From: Haematobacter missouriensis
Lineage (GTDB): Bacteria; Pseudomonadota; Alphaproteobacteria; Rhodobacterales; Rhodobacteraceae
DNA: 64,000 bases
Assembly: GCF_000740775.1 (NCBI RefSeq)
Contig: NZ_JFGS01000007.1
Span: 62,001-126,000 of the forward strand
Direction: 5' to 3'
Below, piece after piece: positions 45,283 through 53,006 of this stretch. A model generated the notes under the pieces. The model did no database searches and was not told the origin of the DNA. It worked only from the letters and a program-made list of their open reading frames with translations. A program made the translations under genes and the position numbers. Numbering within the stretch: position 1 is the first letter of the stretch; every line of letters begins with the position of its first letter.

Positions 45283-45292
45283 AGGAGCGGCG

Positions 45293-46081
45293 ATGCAGAA
45301 GACGGCGATCGATCTGGCGCATGAGGCGATGGAGGCCCGTCCCGAGGACGATGCGCTTCGGCTTGCCTTCTATGAGCGCGTGGCCGATTCGGAACTTTAC
45401 GTGCTCCTGGAGGAGGAGACCGAGGATAATACCGTCCGTCCCCGCATTTTCCCGCTTGAGGACGGCGCGATGATCGCGGCCTTTGATCGGGAGGACCGGC
45501 TGGCCGCCTTTGCGGAGGGGGTTGCCCCCTATGTCGCCCTGCCCGGGCGCGTGGTCGCGGGCATGCTGGCGGGGGAGGGGCTGGGGATGGCGCTGAACCT
45601 TGGCGCCGCCTCCGGCTTTCTGATGCCGGCCGATGCGGTCCGCTGGCTGGCGGAGACGCTCGAGCGGGAGGCGGAGGAGCTGGAGGCGCGGCCGGAGGAA
45701 ATCCTGCCGCCGCGTGGTCTGCCGGAAAGCTTTGTCGCTGCGCTGGATACCAAGCTGGCATTGGCTGCGGGGCTTGCGAGGTCCGCCTATCTGGTCGGTG
45801 TGCGCTACGCGGACGGGCGGCCAAGCCACATGCTGGCCTTCATGGCCGCAGCGCCCGGTGCGACGCAGGCCCTGGTTCGCGCAACCCATGAGGCGCTGGC
45901 CTTTTCGGGGATAGAGGCGGGCGCGCTGGATGTGGCCTTCTTCGACCTTTCCGACCCGATCGCGGCGCGTCTTGCCCGCGTGGGCCTGCGCTTCGATCTT
46001 CCCGAAGCCACCCCCGTTCAGGTGGAGACGACGCCGCTTCCGCCCGGTATGGACCCTCTGAAGCCGCCGCGGCTGCGCTGA
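45293..46081 (+). CDS. SseB family protein
   Basis: The 262-residue protein shows the SseB N-terminal domain layout: LRLAFYERVADSELYVLLEE, PRIFPLEDGAMIAAFDREDRLAAFAEG, VALPGRVVAGMLAGEGLGMALNLGAASGFLMPADAVRWL. The C-terminal part (YADGRPSHMLAFMAAAPGATQALVRATHEALAFSGIEAGALDVAFFDLSDPIAARLARVGLRFDLP) matches SseB C-terminal domain descriptions. Function is unknown beyond weak links to stress and secretion in enterobacteria. ATG at 45293 is chosen for AAGGAG; an earlier in-frame ATG at 45272 overlaps the previous gene. It is followed after 79 bp by a ParA-like gene. Confidence 0.85.
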   Translation: MQKTAIDLAHEAMEARPEDDALRLAFYERVADSELYVLLEEETEDNTVRPRIFPLEDGAMIAAFDREDRLAAFAEGVAPYVALPGRVVAGMLAGEGLGMALNLGAASGFLMPADAVRWLAETLEREAEELEARPEEILPPRGLPESFVAALDTKLALAAGLARSAYLVGVRYADGRPSHMLAFMAAAPGATQALVRATHEALAFSGIEAGALDVAFFDLSDPIAARLARVGLRFDLPEATPVQVETTPLPPGMDPLKPPRLR

Positions 46082-46160
46082 CCTCAGGCGATCCGCAAGT
46101 TTTCCTTTCCGCTCCGCGGCATGGTGGATAGGCTGGGGCCAGGGGCTGAAGGGGACAGGC

Positions 46161-46796
46161 ATGACTGGCAGGATCATCACCGTCGCACAGCAAAAGGGCG
46201 GCAGTGGCAAGACCACCATTGCAGCCAACCTCGCCGTCGCGCTGACGGCGAAGGGGAATTCCGTGGCGCTGATAGACACCGATCCGCAGGGTAGCCTTGG
46301 CCGCTGGTTCATGACGCGGCGGGAGCGGCTTGGTGACGCGGGGCTGGAATTCTCGACGGCCTCCGCATGGGGCGTGTCCTATGAGTGCGACAAGCTGCGC
46401 AGGATGGCGGATTACGTCATCATCGATACCCCGCCAAAAGTGGATTCCGACCTTCGCCCCGCGCTGCGGGAGGCGGATCTGGTCCTCGTGCCGGTGGCGT
46501 CCTCGCATGTCGATCTTTGGGCGACGGAAGGGGTGCTCGATCTGGCGGAACGGGTGAAGCGGACAGCGGTGCTGGTGCTGAACCGCACGAAACCCGGGAC
46601 GCGCCTCGCGGTGGAGGTAGCCGAAGCCGCCCGCTCCCTGAACGCCGATCTGGCAGGCGCGACGCTGGGCAACCGGGTGGTCTATGCCGAGACGCTGGGA
46701 CAGGGGCTTTCAGCGCTGGAAGGCGCGCGGAGCAGCCCCGCCGCGCAGGAGATCGCCGCTCTCCGCAGGGAGATTGAGGAGCGGCTCGGGACCTGA
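46161..46796 (+). CDS. ParA/MinD family ATPase
   Basis: The 211-residue protein has the deviant Walker A motif VAQQKGGSGKTTIAANLA, the A' motif LIDTDPQGSLGRW and a Walker B-like YVIIDTPP. The short length and absence of an N-terminal DNA-binding domain place it among the orphan ParA-like proteins that position cargo on the nucleoid rather than plasmid or chromosome ParA. No parB gene or parS-like repeat is nearby. The cargo cannot be guessed from neighbours (SseB, UDG-like). An IS remnant starts about 55 bp downstream. Confidence 0.88.
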   Translation: MTGRIITVAQQKGGSGKTTIAANLAVALTAKGNSVALIDTDPQGSLGRWFMTRRERLGDAGLEFSTASAWGVSYECDKLRRMADYVIIDTPPKVDSDLRPALREADLVLVPVASSHVDLWATEGVLDLAERVKRTAVLVLNRTKPGTRLAVEVAEAARSLNADLAGATLGNRVVYAETLGQGLSALEGARSSPAAQEIAALRREIEERLGT

Positions 46797-46850
46797 GCGG
46801 GTGGAAAGCGACCGTTCCTGTGACCCCAGTCCAGTTCCGGGGTTGCCTGC

Positions 46851-47275
46851 CAGGCTGCTGGAAAGCCTCCTAACAGGCCGCTGAAAAACGCCGGTTTCAA
46901 CGCTGATCGGCGAACATGGTTTACCTGCACGACGGCATAGGTGGAGGCGGCATGCGTGGCTCCGACGAGGCGACGGGATCGCTGTTCAGCTACGTCGATC
47001 TCGAGGAGCGCGTCCCGGCACGGCATCCGCTGCACAAGCTCCAGGCCGTCGTCAACGATGCGCTGCGCTCCCCGGATGCCGAGTTGCTAAGTGTTATGCC
47101 TATGTGCCGGAAATCGGAAACCCGGTGCGGAAGCGCCCGGAACTATATGGATTTCCGTCTGCTGGATTTCGTCACACTGCGAACGGTTCCGCTCCAACAG
47201 ACGCCAGAAAGCCCTTTTCGGCAGCCTGTTACGCCTCACGGAAAACGCGGAATGGTTCTTCTGCAGCCTGCTAGG
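46851..47275 (+). mobile_element. Remnant of an IS5-like insertion sequence with two nested pairs of end-like repeats
   Basis: An inner pair of inverted repeats, aacaggccgctgaaaa (46872-46887) and ttttcggcagcctgtt (47215-47230), matches at 14 of 16 positions. An outer, weaker pair, caggctgctggaaag (46851) and ttcttctgcagcctg (47256-47270), has the same consensus. Between them, from ATG at 46952, about 45 codons encode MRGSDEATGSLFSYVDLEE and VPARHPLHKLQAVVNDAL, the start of an IS5/IS1182-type transposase. The frame then loses all similarity, so most of the transposase is deleted. The outer right repeat overlaps the last codons of comM. Confidence 0.75.
46952..47091 (+). pseudogene. N-terminal fragment of an IS5-like transposase
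   Basis: The fragment encodes the family's typical opening (MRGSDEATGSLFSYVDLEERV, then ARHPLHKLQAVVNDALRSPDAELL). In intact elements this is followed by several hundred residues with the DDE domain, none of which is present. The open frame continues to 47329 but the sequence after about 47091 is not transposase-like. It cannot be functional. Confidence 0.7.
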
Positions 47276-48809
47276 CCTTCATGCGCGACTGGCTTGTTTC
47301 TCTACTGCCAAGGTTCAGGCGGTAGCTGACCGCCTCTGCCACATGCGCCTCCCGCACGGTCTCGGAACCCGCCAAATCGGCGATGGTGCGGGCCACGCGC
47401 AGCACGCGGTGGTAGCCGCGGGCGGAAAGCCCGAACCGCTCCGCCACGCGATTGAGAAGCGTTTTGCCGGAACTGTCCGGCGTTGCGATCTCCTCCAGCA
47501 GACGGCCCTCCGCATCGGCATTGGAGCGGATGCCTGTTTTTCCTTCGTAGCGCTGGGCCTGTAGTGCCCGCGCCGCTGCGACGCGGGCGGCCACCATACC
47601 GGAACTTTCGCCCGCTTCCTGCCGGTCGAGGTCGCCATAGGCGACGGGCGGGACATCCACACGGAGGTCGAACCTGTCCATCAGCGGGCCGGAAATGCGC
47701 GACAGATAATCCGACCCGCAATCGGGCGCCTTGGCGCAGGCCCGCGCAGGCTCGGCAAGGAAGCCGCATCGGCAGGGGTTTGCGGCGGCGACCAGCAGGA
47801 ACCGGCAGGGGTAGCGGCTGTGGGCATTGGCGCGTGAGACGACGATCTCCCCGGTCTCCAGGGGCTGGCGGAGCGTTTCCAGCACGGCGCGGGGAAATTC
47901 GGGAAACTCGTCCAGAAACAGCACGCCGTTATGGGCGAGCGAGACCTCCCCCGGCGCGGCAGTGCGCCCGCCGCCCACGATCGCGGCCATGGAGGCGGTG
48001 TGGTGGGGCTCCCGGAAAGGGCGGCTTCTGGACAGCCCTCCCTCCCGGATCAGGCCCGAAAGCGAGTGTATCATGGAGGTCTCCAGCGCCTCGGCCGGAG
48101 AGAGCGGCGGCATGAGGGCGGGAAGCCGCGCGGCCAGCATGGACTTCCCCGATCCGGGAGAGCCGATGAGCAGGAGGTGATGCCGGCCCGCGGCGGCGAT
48201 TTCCAGCGCCCGCTTCGCCCGTTCCTGTCCCTTGACATCGGCCAGATCCCGGCTGCTCGCTGGAGTCACGATCTCACCCGGTTCGGCCGGCGGAAGGGGC
48301 TGTTGACCGGTATAATGCCGCACCAACTCCAGGAGCGAACGGGGTGCGATCACCTGCGCCGCTTCCACCCAGGCGGCCTCGCGCCCGCAATCCTTCGGGC
48401 AAACGAGACCAAGGTTTTCCACTGCCGCCGCCATTGCCGCAGGCAGCGCGCCGCTCACCGCCTGCAGTCGGCCGTCAAGCGACAGTTCGCCGATGAACAC
48501 CGCGCCCTCCACCAGGTCCTTCGGCACGATATCAAGGGCGGCGAGCAGGGCAATGGCGATGGGCAGATCGAAATGCGAGCCGATCTTTGGCAGGTCGGCG
48601 GGCGAGAGGTTGATGGTGATGCGGCGGCTGGGCAGGGCGATGGACATGGCCGCAAGCGCCGCACGCACGCGCTCCCGCGCCTCCGAAACCGCCTTGTCCG
48701 GCAGACCGACGATGGAGAACGCGGGCAGCCCGGCAGAAAGGGCGCATTGCACCTCCACGATCCGTGCCTCCACCCCTTCGAAAGCGACGGTATAGGCACG
48801 GGCCGTCAT
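47271..48809 (-). CDS. comM: ComM/YifB family Mg-chelatase-like ATPase
   Basis: ComM is a hexameric helicase that promotes branch migration during natural transformation. The 512-residue protein has an N-terminal LonC-like domain (FEGVEARIVEVQCALSAGLPAFSIVGLPDKAVSEARERVRAAL), an AAA+ core with Walker A in LLIGSPGSGKSMLAARL, Walker B in GVLFLDEFPEF, and a zinc-binding region NPCRCGFL ... ACAKAPDCGSDY. The C-terminal ChlI-like part has RGYHRVLRVARTIADL. The last residues (LNLGSRETSQSRMKA) do not look like the usual C-terminus and coincide with the edge of an IS remnant, so the tail may have been altered by that insertion. It is in reverse orientation to the ParA gene. Confidence 0.93.
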   Translation of the reverse strand: MTARAYTVAFEGVEARIVEVQCALSAGLPAFSIVGLPDKAVSEARERVRAALAAMSIALPSRRITINLSPADLPKIGSHFDLPIAIALLAALDIVPKDLVEGAVFIGELSLDGRLQAVSGALPAAMAAAVENLGLVCPKDCGREAAWVEAAQVIAPRSLLELVRHYTGQQPLPPAEPGEIVTPASSRDLADVKGQERAKRALEIAAAGRHHLLLIGSPGSGKSMLAARLPALMPPLSPAEALETSMIHSLSGLIREGGLSRSRPFREPHHTASMAAIVGGGRTAAPGEVSLAHNGVLFLDEFPEFPRAVLETLRQPLETGEIVVSRANAHSRYPCRFLLVAAANPCRCGFLAEPARACAKAPDCGSDYLSRISGPLMDRFDLRVDVPPVAYGDLDRQEAGESSGMVAARVAAARALQAQRYEGKTGIRSNADAEGRLLEEIATPDSSGKTLLNRVAERFGLSARGYHRVLRVARTIADLAGSETVREAHVAEAVSYRLNLGSRETSQSRMKA

Positions 48810-48883
48810 CGGGACACCTTCCTGCTGATTACGGCCCGACCTTGCCCCGAAGCGGTTTACAAATGGTTAATGCGGCCCGCACG

Positions 48884-49699
48884 TCAGGCCGAAAAGCGGT
48901 GGAACGGATGCGCGATCAGCCCTGCCTCCTGCTCCTCCGACAGTCGCTCGCGCGGCAGCAGATAGGTGTGGATGGAAAAGACCACCGCTCTGGTCACGGG
49001 AAGGCGGAGAATGCACTGCCTTTCCGCGCGCACATAGCTTTCCGGCCCCGGCGCGGACCGGGGGGCGTATTCGGGACGGGGGTGATGCAGAAGCGCCGAT
49101 CCGTAGGAAAGCGCATTCACCCGCCAGAGCGGCTGTTCGGGCCGCACCGCGTCGAACAGCCGCTGCACCCGCTTGGCCACGTCCGCGTCATAGCGTGGGA
49201 CAGGCGTGTGGATGGAGAGCAACCCGCGCCCGAACTTTTCCCGCAGCGTCCAGCTTGCAGGAAAGCAGAGCACCGCACCCAGCAGTGCGTGTTCCCCGCC
49301 GCCGGGATTGTCGAGCAGGCAGAGGTCGCATTGCACGAGCCGCCCCGCCGTGGCGAGCGGATCACGCCGGTCGATTGCCACCTCGACGCCGTCAGGGCGA
49401 CGAACCGTCTCCGCTTCCACGACGTAACCCGGCTGGACCGAGATCTCCGACAGCACACGCTCCAGCAACTCCTCCGCCGCGGGCCGCGTGTTTTCCGCCA
49501 GCGCCAGAACGTCCTCCCGCCGCGTGGCGATCAGCCTGTCGCGAAGGGCCATCTGTCCGGTGAAAGCCTCGTCCACACGGAGCCAGTCGCCGGGCGCGAG
49601 GGGCTGGATGCCGGGAAGACGGCGGGTCTTTTCATCCATCCATGCGGCGATGGGGAGGGCATCATGGAAAACGGGAGGCAGGGAGGGCGTGTCGGTCAT
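48884..49699 (-). CDS. DUF3445 (haem-dependent oxidative N-demethylase-like) protein
   Basis: The 271-residue protein matches DUF3445, whose characterised members are haem-containing alpha subunits of an oxidative N-demethylase and the related dimethylamine monooxygenase. Features are HDALPIAAWMDEKTRRLPGIQPLAPGDWLRVDEAFTGQMALRDRL at the N-terminus, VQCDLCLLDNPGGGEHALLGAVLCFPASWTLREKFGRGLLSIHTPVPRYD in the middle, and a C-terminal RLPVTRAVVFSIHTYLLP. It would act in the cytoplasm on a methylated amine. The partner subunits of the demethylase complex are not visible here, so this copy may be a solo form. ATG at 49699 is preferred; upstream extension is unsupported. Confidence 0.85.
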   Translation of the reverse strand: MTDTPSLPPVFHDALPIAAWMDEKTRRLPGIQPLAPGDWLRVDEAFTGQMALRDRLIATRREDVLALAENTRPAAEELLERVLSEISVQPGYVVEAETVRRPDGVEVAIDRRDPLATAGRLVQCDLCLLDNPGGGEHALLGAVLCFPASWTLREKFGRGLLSIHTPVPRYDADVAKRVQRLFDAVRPEQPLWRVNALSYGSALLHHPRPEYAPRSAPGPESYVRAERQCILRLPVTRAVVFSIHTYLLPRERLSEEQEAGLIAHPFHRFSA

Positions 49700-49918
49700 G
49701 GACGATGCAAACCTGGCTGAAGGCTGGAGCTGAAGACTCCGGGCGGGAGCTGCGATGCGCCATACTGGCGCAGGATCGGGGCGTCTCAAAGCGGCTTTCG
49801 CAGAGGCGGCGCTTGCCGAACCGGCCGTCAGGGCCTAAACGGCCCCCGTCAGCCGTGCCGGATGCGCGGCGCCCCCGTTCCGATCCGAGCCATTTTCCAA
49901 GCTGCCCGAGGAGCCGCC

Positions 49919-51226
49919 ATGATCCCCCGCTATTCCCGCCCCGAAATGGTGGCCATCTGGTCGCCCGAAACCAAATTCCGCATCTGGTACGAGATCGAGG
50001 CCCACGCCTCCGACGCGCAGGCCGAGATCGGTGTCATCCCGAAGGAAAACGCGGAAGCGGTCTGGAAGGCCAGGGACGTGGAGTTCGACGTGGCCCGGAT
50101 CGACGAGATCGAGGCCGTCACCAAGCATGACGTCATCGCCTTCCTCACCCACCTGGCCGAACATATCGGCGCGGAGCAGGCGCGGTTCGTGCATCAGGGG
50201 ATGACCTCCTCGGACGTGCTGGACACGACGCTGAACGTGCAGCTCGTGCGCGCGGCGGACATTCTGCTGGCGGATATGGACAAGCTGCTGGCCGCGCTGA
50301 AGAAACGCGCGTTCGAGACCAAGGACATGGTGCGCATCGGCCGCAGCCACGGCATCCACGCGGAACCGACCACGATGGGCCTGACCTTCGCCCGCTTCTA
50401 TGCGGAAATGGCGCGGGGGCGGGACCGGCTGGTGGCGGCACGGGAGGAAGTGCGCACCGGCGCCATCTCCGGCGCGGTCGGCACCTTCGCCAATATCGAC
50501 CCGCGGGTGGAGGAATATGTCTGCGAGAAGATGGGGCTGAAGCCCGAGCCCATCTCCACGCAGGTCATTCCCCGTGACCGGCACGCGATGTTCTTTGCCA
50601 CGCTAGGCGTGATCGCCTCGTCGATGGAGAATATCGCCATCGAAATCCGCCACATGCAGCGGACCGAGGTGCTGGAGGCTGAGGAATATTTCTCCCCCGG
50701 GCAGAAAGGCTCCTCTGCCATGCCGCACAAGCGCAACCCCGTGCTGACGGAGAACCTGACAGGCCTGGCGCGGCTCGTGCGGTCTGCCGTGACGCCTGCC
50801 ATGGAGAATGTGGCGCTCTGGCATGAGCGCGACATTTCGCATTCCTCAGTGGAGCGGGGCATCGCGCCCGATGCGACAGTGACGCTGGATTTTGCGCTGA
50901 ACCGGCTTGCGGGCGTCGTGGAAAAGCTGGTTGTCTACCCGGAGAACATGCTCAGGAACATGAACAAGTTCAAAGGGCTGGTCATGTCGCAGCGGGTGCT
51001 GCTGGCGCTGACGCAGGCAGGCGTGAGCCGGGAGGACGCCTATCGTCTCGTCCAGCGGAACGCGATGAAGGTCTGGGAGCAGGGTGCGGATTTCAAGACG
51101 GAACTGCTGGCCGACCCAGAGGTGACCACGGCCCTCTCGCCCGCCGAGATCGAGGAGAAGTTCGACCTCGGTTATCACACCAAACACGTTGACACGATCT
51201 TCCGCAGGGTGTTCGGCGAGGCGTGA
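49919..51226 (+). CDS. purB: Adenylosuccinate lyase
   Basis: PurB acts twice in purine synthesis, cleaving SAICAR and adenylosuccinate to release fumarate. The 435-residue protein has the family motifs HQGMTSSDVLDTTLNVQLV, GRSHGIHAEPTTMGLTFARFYAEM (catalytic His region) and the flexible signature loop GQKGSSAMPHKRNPVLTENLTGLAR, with WHERDISHSSVERGIAPDATVTLDFALNRLAGVV behind it. This is the short PurB clade of alphaproteobacteria and Gram-positives. ATG at 49919 follows GAGGAG. It is followed after 86 bp by a tiny secreted protein gene on the same strand. Confidence 0.97.
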   Translation: MIPRYSRPEMVAIWSPETKFRIWYEIEAHASDAQAEIGVIPKENAEAVWKARDVEFDVARIDEIEAVTKHDVIAFLTHLAEHIGAEQARFVHQGMTSSDVLDTTLNVQLVRAADILLADMDKLLAALKKRAFETKDMVRIGRSHGIHAEPTTMGLTFARFYAEMARGRDRLVAAREEVRTGAISGAVGTFANIDPRVEEYVCEKMGLKPEPISTQVIPRDRHAMFFATLGVIASSMENIAIEIRHMQRTEVLEAEEYFSPGQKGSSAMPHKRNPVLTENLTGLARLVRSAVTPAMENVALWHERDISHSSVERGIAPDATVTLDFALNRLAGVVEKLVVYPENMLRNMNKFKGLVMSQRVLLALTQAGVSREDAYRLVQRNAMKVWEQGADFKTELLADPEVTTALSPAEIEEKFDLGYHTKHVDTIFRRVFGEA

Positions 51227-51312
51227 TGCCGTTCGGCCAGGGTCGATTGCATATTGCAACGAATCACCTTTGACCGGACCCTTGCGTCTTCCACCACAAA
51301 AGGGAGACGGAG

Positions 51313-51477
51313 ATGAAGACGAAACTGCTTCCTGCCACTGCCCTTGCGCTTATCGCAGCGCTGGGGCCGGGGATCGCTGCCGCTGCCTGCGGGGCGAAAC
51401 ATGTCTCGGCGCAGAATTGCGTGACCGGTCAGGTCTGGGATGACGCGGCCAGCCGCTGCGTGACGCCTGCCGGGTGA
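51313..51477 (+). CDS. Small secreted protein, 54 residues
   Basis: The frame has a good ribosome-binding site (AGGGAG, 6 bases from ATG) and encodes a signal peptide MKTKLLPATALALIAALGPG followed by a mature part of about 29 residues starting near AAACGAKH and ending SRCVTPAG. The mature peptide has three Cys (C-x10-C-x11-C) and acidic Trp-Asp-Asp residues. I do not know its function. Its length would escape most gene callers. The lone odd Cys suggests either dimerisation or a redox-active form. It is probably exported to the periplasm or beyond. Confidence 0.65.
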   Translation: MKTKLLPATALALIAALGPGIAAAACGAKHVSAQNCVTGQVWDDAASRCVTPAG

Positions 51478-51546
51478 TCCTTTCGCTGACCGCGCGATAC
51501 AGGTGACCGGGATGACATGAGTTGACCGGGGCGGAGCAAGCCCCGG

Positions 51547-52953
51547 TCAACCACCGATCTCATAGGGCAGGATGCCGCGATGATCGGGATCGATCCGCAG
51601 TCGACGCTCCAGCGGCGGCACGGATCGCTGGTGGCAATTGCGCCGCTCGCAGATCCGGCAGGAAATGCCAACCACCTCATATGATTTCTGCCGTGCGACG
51701 TTCAGGTCGTCAGCATAGACGATGCTTTCTGCATGGCCGATCTCACAACCGAGTGCGATGGCATAGCGGCGGACCGGCGCCCCGAAGGAACCTGCCGGTT
51801 TGGAGATGTCCCGTGCGATGGACAGATAACGAACCCCGTCCGGCGTCTCCATCAGCTGGCGCAGGAAACGGCCCGGCGTCTCGAACGCCTGATGAACGTT
51901 CCACAGCGGGCAGGAGCCGCCGTAGCGGGCGAACTGCAACCGCGTGGCGGAATGGCGCTTGGTGATCGTGCCCGCCTGATCGACCCGGACAAAGAAGAAC
52001 GGCACCCCTTTTTCTCCCGGCCTTTGCAGGGTGGAGAGCCGGTGCGCTACCTGTTCGATGGATGCGCCGAAGCGGTCAGCCAGTCTTTCCAGGTCATGCC
52101 GCGTCTGACGCGCCGCGGAGAGAAAGGCACGATAGGGCAGCAGCGCCGCCCCCGCGAAGTAGTTGGCCATTCCCGTCCGGGCAAGCGCGCGGGCCTCTTC
52201 CGTCTGGAATCGGGCGAGGTCGAGCGTTGCCTCCAGCAGCGGGCGCTGGGTCAGCAGGGCGAGCTGGTGAAGAAGCTGAAATGTGCGCGTCGCGGGTGGA
52301 GCCGTGGTGGAGAGCGTGATGACCCGCCGCTCGGGATCCGCGCTGCGCAGGACCGGAGTGTCGGTCGCTTCCACGCGGTAGCCGAGGCTGGCAAACATTT
52401 CCTCCGCTGCGGTGTGCGGATCGCGCCGCGTGCCGTCCATCCCATGGGTCAGCCGTTCCGCTGCACGATCCACCGCGTCGATGTAATTGTCGCAATAGTG
52501 GAAGAAATCCCGGACCTCCTCCCAAGGGGACAGGCGGAGCGCGCTTCCCTCCCGTCCCAGCACATCCTCCAGCGAGGCGAGACGCTCCTGACTTTGCCGG
52601 TAGGCGCGGTGCAGGTCCAGAAAGGCGCGAGCCAGCATGGGGGCGTTGGATGCGGCAAGGCGCAGATCGCCCAGCGGTGGTGTGGATTCGCTGAAGACCG
52701 GATCCGCCAGAGCTTCACGCATGTCGGAGACGATGCGCTCTCCCTCGCCGGTGGAAAGCTCCGTGACGTCCAGCCCGAATTCCTGCGCCAGCGACAGTAG
52801 CACCCCGGTGGAGACGGGCCGGTGGTTGTTCTCCATCTGGTTCAGATAGGGAAGGGAGACGCCCAGCCTTTCGGCGAAGACCTTCTGCGTCAGGCCGAGG
52901 CGGGTGCGCGTCTCTCGCAGCTTCACCCCGGCATATAGCTTTTGCATCGCCAT
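51547..52953 (-). CDS. pccR: Short-chain fatty acyl-CoA regulator (ScfR family), PccR-like
   Basis: The 468-residue protein starts with an XRE helix-turn-helix (LYAGVKLRETRTRLGLTQKVFAERLGVSLPYLNQMENNHRPVS), continues with a central domain related to IrrE/ImmA peptidases but with a degenerate zinc motif (FQLLHQLALL), and ends with a Cys-rich DUF2083 domain (GCEIGHAESIVYADDLN, VGISCRICERRNCHQRS). ScfR proteins bind acyl-CoA esters and control propionate, methylcitrate or acetate genes. In Rhodobacter sphaeroides the member PccR activates pccB. Here the gene lies close to pccB, and both upstream regions have TTTGCAAA palindromes, supporting a PccR role. ATG at 52953 follows AGAGGAA. Confidence 0.88.
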   Translation of the reverse strand: MAMQKLYAGVKLRETRTRLGLTQKVFAERLGVSLPYLNQMENNHRPVSTGVLLSLAQEFGLDVTELSTGEGERIVSDMREALADPVFSESTPPLGDLRLAASNAPMLARAFLDLHRAYRQSQERLASLEDVLGREGSALRLSPWEEVRDFFHYCDNYIDAVDRAAERLTHGMDGTRRDPHTAAEEMFASLGYRVEATDTPVLRSADPERRVITLSTTAPPATRTFQLLHQLALLTQRPLLEATLDLARFQTEEARALARTGMANYFAGAALLPYRAFLSAARQTRHDLERLADRFGASIEQVAHRLSTLQRPGEKGVPFFFVRVDQAGTITKRHSATRLQFARYGGSCPLWNVHQAFETPGRFLRQLMETPDGVRYLSIARDISKPAGSFGAPVRRYAIALGCEIGHAESIVYADDLNVARQKSYEVVGISCRICERRNCHQRSVPPLERRLRIDPDHRGILPYEIGG

Positions 52954-52964
52954 GGCGGTTCCTC

Positions 52965-52992
52965 TTTGCAAATGCACAATAGGCTTTGCAAA
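52965..52992. promoter_or_regulatory. Twin TTTGCAAA palindromes upstream of pccR
   Basis: Two perfect TTTGCAAA octamers (52965-52972 and 52985-52992) are 20 bp apart centre to centre, two helical turns, and lie 12 and 32 bp in front of the pccR start codon. The octamer is the PccR motif reported, as I recall, for Rhodobacter sphaeroides. Autoregulation, probably repression given the position, is inferred. Confidence 0.7.
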
Positions 52993-53006
52993 GAAGCCTG
53001 CAAGCC

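Noticed and set aside
46161-46796. Plasmid partition locus
   Set aside because: The ParA-like gene is short, lacks a DNA-binding domain, and has no ParB gene or centromere-like repeats beside it.
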